Assembly (NCBI GenBank): GCA_964397045.1
Contig: CAYNHF010000025.1
Coordinates: forward strand, 1 to 58,568
Reading direction: 5' to 3'
Origin: CAYNHF01 sp964397045
Lineage (GTDB): Bacteria; Actinomycetota; Acidimicrobiia; Spongiisociales; UBA5794
DNA length: 58,568 nt
Position 1 is the first letter of the stretch, and every line of letters starts with the position of its first letter. Below, one piece after another: positions 44,947 through 54,033 of the stretch. The translations under genes were made by a program, and so were the position numbers. The notes below the pieces were generated by a model. It ran no database searches and was not told the DNA's origin. It worked only from the letters and a program-made list of their open reading frames with translations.

Positions 44947-45723
44947 TCAGCCGGGCCCTCGGTCGTCTCGCTCGGAGAGCTGCCGCTCGATCAGCGCTCG
45001 ATGATGCTTGACGCTCTTCATCATGAACACCGCCTCGAGGCGATCGCGATCTGAGCCGACCAGGTCGCCGTGGCGGCCAAAGCGCATGATCCGATCACGG
45101 CGCGCCGCATGGAGACACACTCCTGCCGCGACCGAGACGTTGTAGCTCTCGACGAACCCGGAGATCGGAATGAAGACGGTGTCGTCGATCATGCCCAGCA
45201 GCTCGTTCGATACCCCGGCGAGTTCGTTGCCGAAGACGAGTGCAGTTCGCTCGCTGAAGTCCACCGAATCGATCGGGGTGGCGGCAGGGTCGACGTGGGC
45301 GGCGAGGAGTCGGTAGTCATTCGTGCGGAGGTACTCGACACAGGCTGCGGCGGCTCGCCATCGATATCGATCGAGCCACTTCTGCGCCCCCTGTGCGGTA
45401 CGGCGGGAGTGCTTGTACGTCCCCGCAGTGTCGACGGCGTGGAAAGACTGCAGCCCGAAACCGTCTGCGGTCCTCATCACGGCAGCGACGTTTCCGGTGT
45501 CGACCATGCCGTCGAGGACAACCGTCAGGTTGTAGGTCCGTTGCGACAACGCCTCGGCGATTCGTCCCATCCGTTCCTCAGTGACGAACGGCAGGAGCAG
45601 GTCGACTACTTCACCCGGTGTCAGTCGTCGCTCGCCAAAGGTGAACCAGTCGGGATCGCGGGTGGTGCCTTGCTCGACGAGGCGGAGCATCTCGGCAGCG
45701 GCTACTTCCTTGTCGTTGGGCAT
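44947..45723 (-). CDS. trmH: SpoU-family tRNA/rRNA 2'-O-methyltransferase, TrmH-like
   Basis: Protein of 258 residues. SPOUT signature motifs are present: LDGMVDTGNVAAVMRTADGFG (motif 1, near 70-90), ALVFGNELAGVSNELL (motif 2) and VFIPISGFVESYNVSVAAGV (motif 3, the knotted S-adenosylmethionine site). TrmH methylates G18 of tRNA; the C-terminal extension after motif 3 fits TrmH better than TrmL. The ATG at 45723 lacks a ribosome site but has TAGTCT 7 nt upstream, so it may be leaderless. It is divergent from lon across 253 bp. Confidence 0.88.
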   Translation of the reverse strand: MPNDKEVAAAEMLRLVEQGTTRDPDWFTFGERRLTPGEVVDLLLPFVTEERMGRIAEALSQRTYNLTVVLDGMVDTGNVAAVMRTADGFGLQSFHAVDTAGTYKHSRRTAQGAQKWLDRYRWRAAAACVEYLRTNDYRLLAAHVDPAATPIDSVDFSERTALVFGNELAGVSNELLGMIDDTVFIPISGFVESYNVSVAAGVCLHAARRDRIMRFGRHGDLVGSDRDRLEAVFMMKSVKHHRALIERQLSERDDRGPG

Positions 45724-45730
45724 GACCCTG

Positions 45731-45736
45731 AGACTA
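45731..45736 (-). promoter_or_regulatory. -10 element (TAGTCT) for a leaderless trmH mRNA
   Basis: On the minus strand TAGTCT ends 7 nt before the ATG at 45723. Confidence 0.45.
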
Positions 45737-45878
45737 CCTCCGAAGGCACCGGGTGAACCGTGGATCCGATCATGCAGCGCACGCTCTGCGACACATCCAG
45801 CGTATCGAACTGGTCCGTATCTCACATAGTCATCACCGGCGGCTGGTGTCATCGTCACATCACCGACCAGATACGACA

Positions 45879-45884
45879 TATAAT
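45879..45884 (+). promoter_or_regulatory. Consensus -10 element (TATAAT) upstream of lon
   Basis: A perfect TATAAT sits in the most AT-rich stretch of the window (about 45835-45960). Transcription from it would give a leader of roughly 85 nt before the GTG at 45977. I saw neither a CIRCE nor a HAIR (HspR) inverted repeat there. Confidence 0.45.
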
Positions 45885-45976
45885 CTGAGTCTATCTCTGC
45901 TAGATCTTCTAAATATCGGGAATGAATTCCTCTCATTTTGCCTTGACACCTCACTGACTGTCTGAAAGGACCGATC

Positions 45977-48292
45977 GTGCCAGAAACCTCGACACTCACT
46001 CTTCCGGTGCTTCCCCTCCGCAATGGAGTCGTCGTGCCCAACATGGTCGTCACTATTGCCATCGAGTCCGACGAAGCCCGCCGTGCCATCGCCGCCGCCG
46101 AATCCAGCGCCGGACAACTGGTCCTCGTACCGCGCCTCGACGGCGAATACGGCTCTGTTGGCACCATTGCCGAGATTCAGGAGGTCACCACAGACGGTCG
46201 CAGTGCTGCTCTGATCGCGGGTGTGGCCCGCGGCGAGATCGGAGCCGGCAGCTTGCGAGATGACGACGTGTTGTGGGTGTCGGTCGAGCCGCTCGCTGAA
46301 CAAACCGACCTGCCTGGGTTTCTCCACGATCTCGCCGCCGAATACCGCGCCGTAGTGTCCGAGATCCTCGAGCATCGCGGCATCGGCGCCATCGCGGACC
46401 GAATCCTCGACATCGACGACCCTGGCCAGCTTGCCGATCTCGCCGTCTACTCTCCCGACCTGTCACTCGTCCAGAAGATCGAGCTGCTCGAAACCACCGA
46501 CGTGGAGGAGCGCCTCCGGCTCGTGCTGGAGTGGATGAACGAGATTCTCGCCGGCCTCACCATCCGCCAGAAGGTGCGTGACGAGGCCACTGAGCGCATC
46601 GACAAGACCCAGCGTGAGTTCGTGCTCCGCCAGCAACTCGAAGCAATTCGAGCCGAATTGGGTGAGGGAGAAGGCGATGTCGTGAGCGAGTACCGGTCAC
46701 GGCTCGCCGAGGCCGACCTCCCCGAGGCAGCCCACGAGGCCGTAGAGCGCGAGATCGACCGTCTCGAGCAGATGAACCAACAGAGCCCCGAACACGGCTG
46801 GATCCGCACCTGGCTCGACACGGTGTTCGACATCCCGTGGGGAGAGTTCACCGAGGACCAGCTCGACCTCGAGGCAGCCAGGGAGGTGCTCGACAGCGAC
46901 CACACCGGCCTCGAAGACGTCAAGGAGCGCATCGTGGAGCACCTCGCGGTGCGCAAGCTCCGCAAAGAGCGGGGGGTAGACCAGGGTGGACAGCGCGGCC
47001 GAGGCGACGGGTCGATTGTGCTTCTCGTTGGCCCTCCCGGGGTAGGTAAGACATCGTTGGGTGAGTCCGTGGCGCGGGCGCTCGGCCGCGAATTCGTGCG
47101 GGTCGCTCTCGGCGGCATCCGCGACGAGGCTGAGATCCGTGGTCACCGCCGCACCTATGTCGGCGCACGGCCGGGGCGGATCGCCCGGGCAGTCATCGAG
47201 GCCGGATCGCTGAACCCCGTGTTCTTGCTCGACGAGATGGACAAGGTCGGCGCCGACTGGCGAGGGGATCCGTCTTCCGCGCTCCTCGAGGTGCTCGACC
47301 CGGCACAGAACCACACCTTCCGCGATCACTATCTCGAACTGGATCTCGACCTGTCAGATGTCCTGTTCATCGCTACCGCCAACGTGCTGGACACGATCCC
47401 TGCACCGCTGCTCGACCGCACTGAGGTCATCCGACTCGATGGATACACCGATCGCGAAAAGGTCGAGATCGCGCATGATCACTTGCTCCCCAGGCGCATC
47501 GAGCGCTCCGGTCTCACCGAAGAAGAACTCCAGATCGATGACGAAGCGCTTGCTGCAATCGTGGACGGATACACCCGCGAAGCCGGAGTTCGCGGCCTCG
47601 AGCGACAGCTCGGCAAGCTGGTACGCAAGGTGGTGACCCGAGTTGCCACCAGCCCGGAAGAGATTCCCGTGGTGGTGACCACCGGAGACCTCCGCGACTT
47701 GATCGGCAAACCAACCGTTCACCACGACGAGGCCGCCGACCGCACGCAAACGCCCGGTGTCGCCACCGGCCTCGCGGTAACCGGCGCAGGCGGCGACGTG
47801 TTGTTCATCGAGGCCACCGCGATGGACGGCGAGCCGGGCCTCACGATTACCGGCCAACTCGGCGACGTGATGAAGGAGTCGGCGCAGATCGCGCTTTCCT
47901 ACGTGCGGGCCAATGCTGACACCCTCGGCATCGACGAAGCGGCTCTCAACCGTCGCTTCCATCTCCACGTCCCCGCAGGTGCGATTCCCAAAGACGGGCC
48001 TTCTGCCGGAATCACGATGACCACTGCGCTCGTCAGCCTGCTGGCGGACCGCACTGTGCGCAACGACATCTGCATGACAGGTGAGGTGACCCTGCAGGGT
48101 CGGGTGCTGCCCATCGGAGGTGTCAAGCAGAAGGTGCTTGCCGCCCATCGAGCCGGCCTCACGGAGGTGATCGTGCCGCAACGCAACGAGGACGATCTCG
48201 ACGACATCCCAGAGCAGGTGAGGGACGAAATGACCTTCCACCCGATGGGCGATGTCGCAGACGTCATCGAACTGGCCCTGGCAGGGAACTGA
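45977..48292 (+). CDS. lon: ATP-dependent protease Lon
   Basis: Cytoplasmic protease of 771 residues that degrades misfolded and regulatory proteins. It has an N-terminal substrate-binding domain (LPVLPLRNGVVVPNM at the start), a coiled-coil region (REFVLRQQLEAIRAELGEGE), an AAA+ module with Walker A GPPGVGKTS and Walker B VFLLDEMDK, a sensor region IATANVLDTIP, and a C-terminal serine-lysine dyad, Ser676 (KDGPSAG) and Lys719 (GGVKQKVL). The GTG at 45977 follows GAAAGGA by about 7 nt. Length and motifs match LonA. It may be induced by stress, but no known heat-shock operator is visible. Confidence 0.96.
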   Translation: MPETSTLTLPVLPLRNGVVVPNMVVTIAIESDEARRAIAAAESSAGQLVLVPRLDGEYGSVGTIAEIQEVTTDGRSAALIAGVARGEIGAGSLRDDDVLWVSVEPLAEQTDLPGFLHDLAAEYRAVVSEILEHRGIGAIADRILDIDDPGQLADLAVYSPDLSLVQKIELLETTDVEERLRLVLEWMNEILAGLTIRQKVRDEATERIDKTQREFVLRQQLEAIRAELGEGEGDVVSEYRSRLAEADLPEAAHEAVEREIDRLEQMNQQSPEHGWIRTWLDTVFDIPWGEFTEDQLDLEAAREVLDSDHTGLEDVKERIVEHLAVRKLRKERGVDQGGQRGRGDGSIVLLVGPPGVGKTSLGESVARALGREFVRVALGGIRDEAEIRGHRRTYVGARPGRIARAVIEAGSLNPVFLLDEMDKVGADWRGDPSSALLEVLDPAQNHTFRDHYLELDLDLSDVLFIATANVLDTIPAPLLDRTEVIRLDGYTDREKVEIAHDHLLPRRIERSGLTEEELQIDDEALAAIVDGYTREAGVRGLERQLGKLVRKVVTRVATSPEEIPVVVTTGDLRDLIGKPTVHHDEAADRTQTPGVATGLAVTGAGGDVLFIEATAMDGEPGLTITGQLGDVMKESAQIALSYVRANADTLGIDEAALNRRFHLHVPAGAIPKDGPSAGITMTTALVSLLADRTVRNDICMTGEVTLQGRVLPIGGVKQKVLAAHRAGLTEVIVPQRNEDDLDDIPEQVRDEMTFHPMGDVADVIELALAGN

Positions 48293-48374
48293 ACAACCGG
48301 CGCCCGCCGACTCCAGGGCGCCAGGCCACCCGACTTGCGCTTCACTTCGGCGGTCCGGCCGCCGATAGGCTCGT

Positions 48375-50072
48375 ATGAAGGGAATCAGCGCGGCATACGG
48401 CGTATTCTCGAAGTTCGACGACGCTGATCGCGCCATCGTTCGGCTTGCCGCTCCTCTGGCCTCCGCGGCGACCGTATTGCTGACCATCATCGGCCTGGCA
48501 ACCGGCGACTCCGAGTACCTCATCCAGGCTGTCGGTGGTCTGGTCATCGCGGCCGTGGCGTGGAGCCAAATCGCGTTCGGAACTGAGGATGCCGCCGTGA
48601 CGCTCAGCGTTGCGACCCTCGTGCTCATCTCCACCACTGCACTCGTCGACGTCCCCGGGGCGGAGGCGACCGCTTCCACCACGCTGGCGATCGTCGGCAT
48701 CGCCGGCTCGCTTCTCATCACCAGCCACGTCGGCTGGTTCATCGCCGGGTATTCGCTCCTGATCGTTGCTGCCAACGTCCTCTGGTACGGGGACCTCGTC
48801 GGTGCGTTGTCCGCCAGCGCGGTCACCGCCGCACTCTTCGCGTTCGGCACGCTTATCTTCATCGGAATGCGCAATCAACTGGTTCGCCAGGCCCAGCGCT
48901 ACCGGCATCTCTTCACGCAGGCTCCGGTCTCCATCTGGGAGGAGGACTTCAGCGAGGTCGGAGTCTGGCTGGATCAGCTGCGGGTCCTGGGCGTCACCGA
49001 CCTCGATTCCTACCTTGCGGACAATATCGAGGAGCTACGCCACGCCGCAGGGCTCATCGAGGTGATCAACGTCAACGGTGCGGCCGTAGAGCTCCTGGAA
49101 GCAGACTCGCGAGACGACCTCGTCGGCTATATCGAAAGCGATCGGCTCAGTCACGAAGTGCTGCAGTCCTATGTCCCGCAACTCCTGGCCGCCTGGAACG
49201 GCAACGACCATGCGGTCATCGAGGTCCACGGCGCCCACACCATGCGGGGCAGTCGCCTGGAGGGTCTGCTCTCCTGGACGGCTCCCCACACCGGAGACGG
49301 CCTGGACCTGAGCAGCGTCATCGTTTCGATCGTGGATGTCACCGACAGCCGTGTCGCCAACGAACAACTTCAAGATCTCGTCGCCTCGCGCGACGAACTC
49401 GTCGCCACGGTCAGCCACGAGCTCCGCACCCCGCTCACGACCGTCGTGGGTCTAGCCGCAGAACTGAAGGAATCGCTCCACGAGTTCTCGAGAGACGAGA
49501 CCGCGGAGCTGGTGAAGCTCATCTCAGACCAGAGTGAGGAAGTCGCCATCATCGTCGACGACCTCCTCGCGGCTGCTCGCGCTGAAACCGGATCGCTGAC
49601 GGTGATTACTCAACCCGTGGATCTTGGCCTGGAGGTGCGAGGCACCATCAAAGGAATGGGGATTGCAGACGCCGTGACCCAGAACATCGAGCCCGACATC
49701 GGTTCGGTCACCGGTGACGCCGGCCGAATCCGGCAAATCATTCGCAACCTCCTCGTGAACGCCCAGAAGTACGGGGGGCCAGATCAGCGAGTCGTCGTGC
49801 GCAGAGACGGATGGCTTGGCAAGATCGAGGTGCGAGACGACGGCGAAGCGCTGCACGATGAAGAGCAGATCGCGGTGTTCGAGCGCTACTACCGGGCCCG
49901 CCAGACCGAGGGAGTCACCGGTTCGATCGGGCTGGGGCTCGCGGTCTCACGCGAACTGGCGCGCATGATGGGTGGCGACCTCACCTACCACCACGATGGC
50001 GAGGCCGTCTTCACACTCGCCCTTCCCCTGACCACACTTCCCGCCGACGTGCTGTCGGCGGCAACCGCCTGA
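48375..50072 (+). CDS. Orphan membrane sensor histidine kinase with PAS-like domain
   Basis: Protein of 565 residues. About six hydrophobic spans fill residues 25-170, a PAS-like region lies at about 175-330, HisKA at about 340-410 with phospho-acceptor His in VSHELRTPLTT, and HATPase_c to about 550 (N-box RNLLVNAQKYGG, F-box VFERYYRA, G2 GSIGLGLAVS). The G1 box reads VRDDGEALHDEE rather than D-x-G-x-G, so nucleotide binding may be weaker or altered. No response regulator gene adjoins it. The ATG at 48375 lies only 3 nt after a TAGGCT hexamer, so either that hexamer is not the promoter or translation starts downstream. Confidence 0.8.
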   Translation: MKGISAAYGVFSKFDDADRAIVRLAAPLASAATVLLTIIGLATGDSEYLIQAVGGLVIAAVAWSQIAFGTEDAAVTLSVATLVLISTTALVDVPGAEATASTTLAIVGIAGSLLITSHVGWFIAGYSLLIVAANVLWYGDLVGALSASAVTAALFAFGTLIFIGMRNQLVRQAQRYRHLFTQAPVSIWEEDFSEVGVWLDQLRVLGVTDLDSYLADNIEELRHAAGLIEVINVNGAAVELLEADSRDDLVGYIESDRLSHEVLQSYVPQLLAAWNGNDHAVIEVHGAHTMRGSRLEGLLSWTAPHTGDGLDLSSVIVSIVDVTDSRVANEQLQDLVASRDELVATVSHELRTPLTTVVGLAAELKESLHEFSRDETAELVKLISDQSEEVAIIVDDLLAAARAETGSLTVITQPVDLGLEVRGTIKGMGIADAVTQNIEPDIGSVTGDAGRIRQIIRNLLVNAQKYGGPDQRVVVRRDGWLGKIEVRDDGEALHDEEQIAVFERYYRARQTEGVTGSIGLGLAVSRELARMMGGDLTYHHDGEAVFTLALPLTTLPADVLSAATA

Positions 50073-50085
50073 GTCACAGCGTCAC

Positions 50086-50949
50086 TCAGCTCCGGGCAAC
50101 CGCTTCTGTCAGAGCTCGTTTCACGTACACGGAGGCAAGGTGGGTCTTGTACTCCTCGCTTCCGTACAAGTCCTCGAGGATCGTGACCCCCTCGGGGGCC
50201 CGGGCAGCGGCCGCCTCGACGGCCGCCGTTGAACCGTCTGACCCGATGAAGGTCTCCATCGACCCGGCCGCCAGAATCGGCCTCGTACCGACACCGGTCA
50301 AAGCCACCCTGGCGTCGGTGACCGTGCCGTTCGACTTCGCCACCCAGGCGGCAGCCCCGGCGACCGCGTAATCGGAGTGGCCACCACGGCGACCCAGCTT
50401 CTCGTAGACAGAAGCCTCGCCGGAGTGAGCCTTCGGGATCCGGAGTTCAATCATCACCTCGTTTTCCAGCAGCGAGGTCGTCAGCGTGTCGACGAAGAAG
50501 TCACGGGCGGTGATTCCTCGCACCCCGTCGACCGACTGCGCCACCATCACCGCACCCAGCGCCAACGCCGCCGCGGGTGAGTCTGCCGCGATGTCGGCGT
50601 GCGCCATCGAACCGCAGGTCGTCCCTCGGTTCCGCACCTGAACGTCACCGGTGTACGCGGCTGCCTCCGCGAGTGCCTGGGCATGTTCGGCGATCAGCGG
50701 ATGCGTAGCCGTGTCGGAGTGGCGCACCAGCGCACCGACCGAGATGAGATCATCGTGTTCCTCGATGGTATCGAGGCCCTCGATTCGGCCGATGTCGACG
50801 AGCAGCGGTGGAGACAGGAACCTCATCTTCATCAGCGGTAGCAGACTCATTCCGCCTGCCATGACCTTGGCTCCGGGAGAGTCGGCCAGGATCGCAACCG
50901 CTTCCTCGATCGTGGCCGGCGCTGCGTACTCGAATTCCCTCGGATACAT
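50086..50949 (-). CDS. coxM: FAD-binding medium subunit of a CO-dehydrogenase/xanthine-dehydrogenase-type hydroxylase
   Basis: Protein of 287 residues. The N-terminal FAD domain shows AGGMSLLPLMKMR at about 31-43 and TTCGSMAHADIAADSP at about 109-124, the two classical flavin-contact regions; the C-terminal CO_deh_flav_C domain follows. It is the third gene of a small-large-medium operon, 3 bp after the large-subunit gene. It passes electrons between the 2Fe-2S clusters and the acceptor. I use coxM by convention for this operon order; the real substrate may not be CO. Confidence 0.9.
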   Translation of the reverse strand: MYPREFEYAAPATIEEAVAILADSPGAKVMAGGMSLLPLMKMRFLSPPLLVDIGRIEGLDTIEEHDDLISVGALVRHSDTATHPLIAEHAQALAEAAAYTGDVQVRNRGTTCGSMAHADIAADSPAAALALGAVMVAQSVDGVRGITARDFFVDTLTTSLLENEVMIELRIPKAHSGEASVYEKLGRRGGHSDYAVAGAAAWVAKSNGTVTDARVALTGVGTRPILAAGSMETFIGSDGSTAAVEAAAARAPEGVTILEDLYGSEEYKTHLASVYVKRALTEAVARS

Positions 50950-50952
50950 CTG

Positions 50953-53328
50953 CTACCCCCTCACGTCCTGCATCGCCTGCCACACCTTCTTGGGTCGCAA
51001 CGGCATGTCGATGTGGGTGACCCCCATCGGTGCCAGCGCATCGACCACCGCGTTCACCATTGTTTGCGCCGAGCCGATCGTTCCCGCCTCGCCGATGCCC
51101 TTCACACCCATCGGGTTCACATCTGACGGCGTCGTCGTGTGTCCGTTGTTGATCGATGGCACATCACCCGCCGTCGGTATCGGATAGTCGAGCAGCGACC
51201 CGGACAGGAGATTGCCTGCGCCGTCGTAGATCGCCTCCTCAAACAGGGCCTGGCCTACACCCTGAACGACACCTCCGTGCACCTGACCTCGCACGATCAT
51301 CGGATTCACCTGGTTGCCGCAGTCATCCATCGTGTGAATCTGGAGGATCTCGACGTTGCCGGTGTCCGGATCCACTTCGACCACAGCGAGTTGCGAACCG
51401 AATGGCCAGGTGGCGTTGCCGGGGTCCCACGTGATCGTCGTCTCGAGACCCGCCTCCATACCCTCAGGGAGCAGGTACTTCTTATAGGCCGCGTTGGCGA
51501 TCTCGCTCCATTCCACAGACTGGTCCGGTGAACCCGCCACCTGAGCGCCGCCATCCACGAAGCGAATATCCCCGGGGGAAGCCTCGAGGAGGTGGGCTGC
51601 GATGAGCGCCGCCTTCTCCTTGATTTCCTGCGCGGCGTGATAGGTGGCGCCCCCGTCGACCGCAATCGAGCGACTGCCGAACGTGCCGACACCCATCGGC
51701 ATCTCCCTCGAGTCGCCGAGACTGACCCGGATGTTCTCCATCGGCATGGCGAGCGCGTCGCTGACGATCTGCGACCAGGTCGTCTTGTGGCCCTGTCCCG
51801 AGGGGCCGGTTCCGGTGATCACGTCGACCGTTCCCGACGGATTGACCCGGACCATCCCGCTGCCACTGAACGATGTCGGCAGCCCGTAGGACGTCCAAGA
51901 GAAGCCGGTTTCTGCAAGTATCGAAGGACCGAAACCGCACACCTCGACGTAGGTGGACAACCCGATGCCGACGAGACGGCCCTTGGCCCTCGCCTCCTCC
52001 TGCATTTCCCGTAAGCCGGTGTAGTCGGCGGCTTCGAGGAGGGCGTCCAGGTTGTTCGCGTAGTCACCAGAATCCATGGTCAGCCCGATTTGGGTTTGCA
52101 CAGGGAAGTCCTCCGGCGGACGGAAGTTCCTCCTTCGCACGTCGGCAGGATCCATCCCGATCTCCCGGGCGTACATGTCGATGATGCGCTCCAGGTAGTA
52201 GATGGTTTCCGGCCGCCCCGCGCCACGGTACGCGTCGGTAGTGACCTTGTTGGTCTGCACCAGGTCGACGTTCCACCAGGTGGGCATGCCGTATTGGCCT
52301 GCCGCAACGAAGAGTCCGAGCAGTGGGATCGCCACCGTGAAGCTCTGCGTGTATGCCCCCATGTCTGCGAGGGCGTCGAGTTCGTAGCCGAGGATCTCCC
52401 CATCCCGAGTCCCTGTGATGGTGGCCGTGCCGATCCATCCCCTGCCCTGGATGGACGAATTGGCTGCCTCGCGGCGGGTCTCAGTCCAGTGAACCGGCCG
52501 CCCGAGATCTCGCGCCGCCACACTCACCAGCACTTCGTCCGGGTAGAAGTTCAGCTTGACGCCGAACCCGCCCCCGACTTCGGGGGCAACCACCCGTACC
52601 TGGTTGGAGGCCATGCCCAACATCGTCGCCAACCCTGCGGCCACCGCGTGCGGGACCTGAGTCGACGAATACAGGATGAGTGACTCGTTGCCTGCGTCCC
52701 ACTCCGCCTTGACCGCGCGCGGTTCGATGGGGACCGGGATGAGGCGCTGATTGGTCATCTCCTGCGTGACCACTACGACGTCATCACGCTGCTTGGCCGC
52801 TTCGATCTCGGGCCGGGGATCGGGAAAGTCCATCACCCACCACTTGTTGCCCTGCCATGCCATGAGCACGTTGGACTCTTCGTCTTCATGCACCTTGACC
52901 CGGTCGGTGGCGGCGTCCCGTAGATCCACGACGGCTTCGAGCGGCGTGTAGTCGACGGTCACTGCTTCCACCGCGTCCTGGGCGGTCGAAGGGCTGTCGG
53001 CGACGACCATGACGACCGCTTCGCCGACGTGATTGACCTCGCCGTCTGCGAGGAGGGGTCGGAGTTTGCCGACCGGCACCTGGGCCAGAAGCGGGCCGAG
53101 GTCGCGGACATCTTCGATGGTGTAGACGGCACGAACCCCGGCTACGGACACCGCGCCGGACGTATCGACAGAGTTGATACGAGCATGAGCGAATGGGCTA
53201 CGGACGAATCCCGCGGTGAGTCCCCCGACCCGGCGCATATCATCGACGTAGGTGCCGAGTCCCTGGATGAGGGCAGGGTCTTCCCTGCGACGAACCGTGC
53301 CGCCGACGGCGCTGATCGAGGTCGTCAT
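50953..53328 (-). CDS. coxL: Molybdopterin-binding large subunit, form II CoxL-like
   Basis: Protein of 791 residues. The start ATG at 53328 overlaps the small-subunit stop codon as ATGA. Molybdenum-cofactor contacts include VGGGFGVKLNF, GSGMVRVNPSG and TGPSGQGHKTTW, with a C-terminal VKGIGEAGT carrying the active-site Glu. The loop at AYRGAGR is the form II (BMS) sequence; form I CO dehydrogenases have AYRCSFR there. The S-L-M gene order also fits form II. Form II proteins oxidise CO poorly or not at all in most cases tested, so another heterocyclic or aldehyde substrate is likely. Confidence 0.9.
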   Translation of the reverse strand: MTTSISAVGGTVRRREDPALIQGLGTYVDDMRRVGGLTAGFVRSPFAHARINSVDTSGAVSVAGVRAVYTIEDVRDLGPLLAQVPVGKLRPLLADGEVNHVGEAVVMVVADSPSTAQDAVEAVTVDYTPLEAVVDLRDAATDRVKVHEDEESNVLMAWQGNKWWVMDFPDPRPEIEAAKQRDDVVVVTQEMTNQRLIPVPIEPRAVKAEWDAGNESLILYSSTQVPHAVAAGLATMLGMASNQVRVVAPEVGGGFGVKLNFYPDEVLVSVAARDLGRPVHWTETRREAANSSIQGRGWIGTATITGTRDGEILGYELDALADMGAYTQSFTVAIPLLGLFVAAGQYGMPTWWNVDLVQTNKVTTDAYRGAGRPETIYYLERIIDMYAREIGMDPADVRRRNFRPPEDFPVQTQIGLTMDSGDYANNLDALLEAADYTGLREMQEEARAKGRLVGIGLSTYVEVCGFGPSILAETGFSWTSYGLPTSFSGSGMVRVNPSGTVDVITGTGPSGQGHKTTWSQIVSDALAMPMENIRVSLGDSREMPMGVGTFGSRSIAVDGGATYHAAQEIKEKAALIAAHLLEASPGDIRFVDGGAQVAGSPDQSVEWSEIANAAYKKYLLPEGMEAGLETTITWDPGNATWPFGSQLAVVEVDPDTGNVEILQIHTMDDCGNQVNPMIVRGQVHGGVVQGVGQALFEEAIYDGAGNLLSGSLLDYPIPTAGDVPSINNGHTTTPSDVNPMGVKGIGEAGTIGSAQTMVNAVVDALAPMGVTHIDMPLRPKKVWQAMQDVRG

Positions 53329-53825
53329 CCGGTGACCTCCTCCCACTCTGGTGGAGCGGGTTCTTCGCCCCGCATCTTGGCTGCGGCATACTCGATCGAA
53401 CGCACGATGTTGTGATACCCGGTGCACCGGCACAGGTTGCCCTCGATGCCGTGGCGGATCTCGGCTTCGCTTGGGTTGGGGTTCTCGTCGAGCATGGCGA
53501 CGGCCGACATGATCATGCCCGGGGTGCAGTACCCGCACTGCAGGCCGTGGCGCTCCCAGAAGCCTTCCTGGACGGGGTGGAGTTCTCCGTCGGCGAGACC
53601 TTCGATTGTCTGGATGGAGGTCCCTTCTGCCTGGACGGCAAGCACCATGCATGACTTGGTGGCGGTGCCGTCAACGAGGACGGTGCAAGCTCCGCAGTAA
53701 CCGGATTCGCACCCGATATGGGTGCCGGTGAGCAGCAACTGCTCGCGAAGGAAATGGACCAGGAGTGTCCGGGGCTCAACGTCGGCACTCGCCGACTGAT
53801 CGTTCACCGTCATGGATACCTGCAT
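53325..53825 (-). CDS. coxS: 2Fe-2S small subunit of the CoxL-like hydroxylase
   Basis: Protein of 166 residues with two 2Fe-2S clusters. The N-terminal plant-ferredoxin cluster is GCESGYCGACTVL with a fourth Cys in TKSC, and the C-terminal cluster uses LQCGYCTPG and NLCRCTGYHNI. I chose the ATG at 53825 with AAGGAGGGG upstream; an ATG at 53813 is also in frame. It is the first gene of the operon and probably carries its promoter in the 208-bp gap shared with the M23-PKD gene, where no motif stood out. Confidence 0.92.
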   Translation of the reverse strand: MQVSMTVNDQSASADVEPRTLLVHFLREQLLLTGTHIGCESGYCGACTVLVDGTATKSCMVLAVQAEGTSIQTIEGLADGELHPVQEGFWERHGLQCGYCTPGMIMSAVAMLDENPNPSEAEIRHGIEGNLCRCTGYHNIVRSIEYAAAKMRGEEPAPPEWEEVTG

Positions 53826-54033
53826 ACCGCCGCCCCTCCTTGGTGAGCCACTTTCGAAACTAGCGAACCGACGGCCACGGTGCCCTGAGAACGCGAAAGT
53901 TTTCGCGACCACCCGCTCCGTCGACAGAGTGTCACCGTTCGGTGACCGTGCTGCGGACGGAGCGTACGAATCCGCCGCGAGCGATCAGCCCCGGCAGATT
54001 CGTCTCGCGAGCTGTCGGGGGCAGGTCGTCGGT

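Noticed and set aside
45837..45976. HspR (HAIR) or HrcA (CIRCE) operator upstream of lon
   Set aside because: No matching inverted repeat was found.
47354..48874. A 506-codon minus-strand frame across lon and the kinase start
   Set aside because: Antisense to Lon and its downstream gene, with no domain or start signal.
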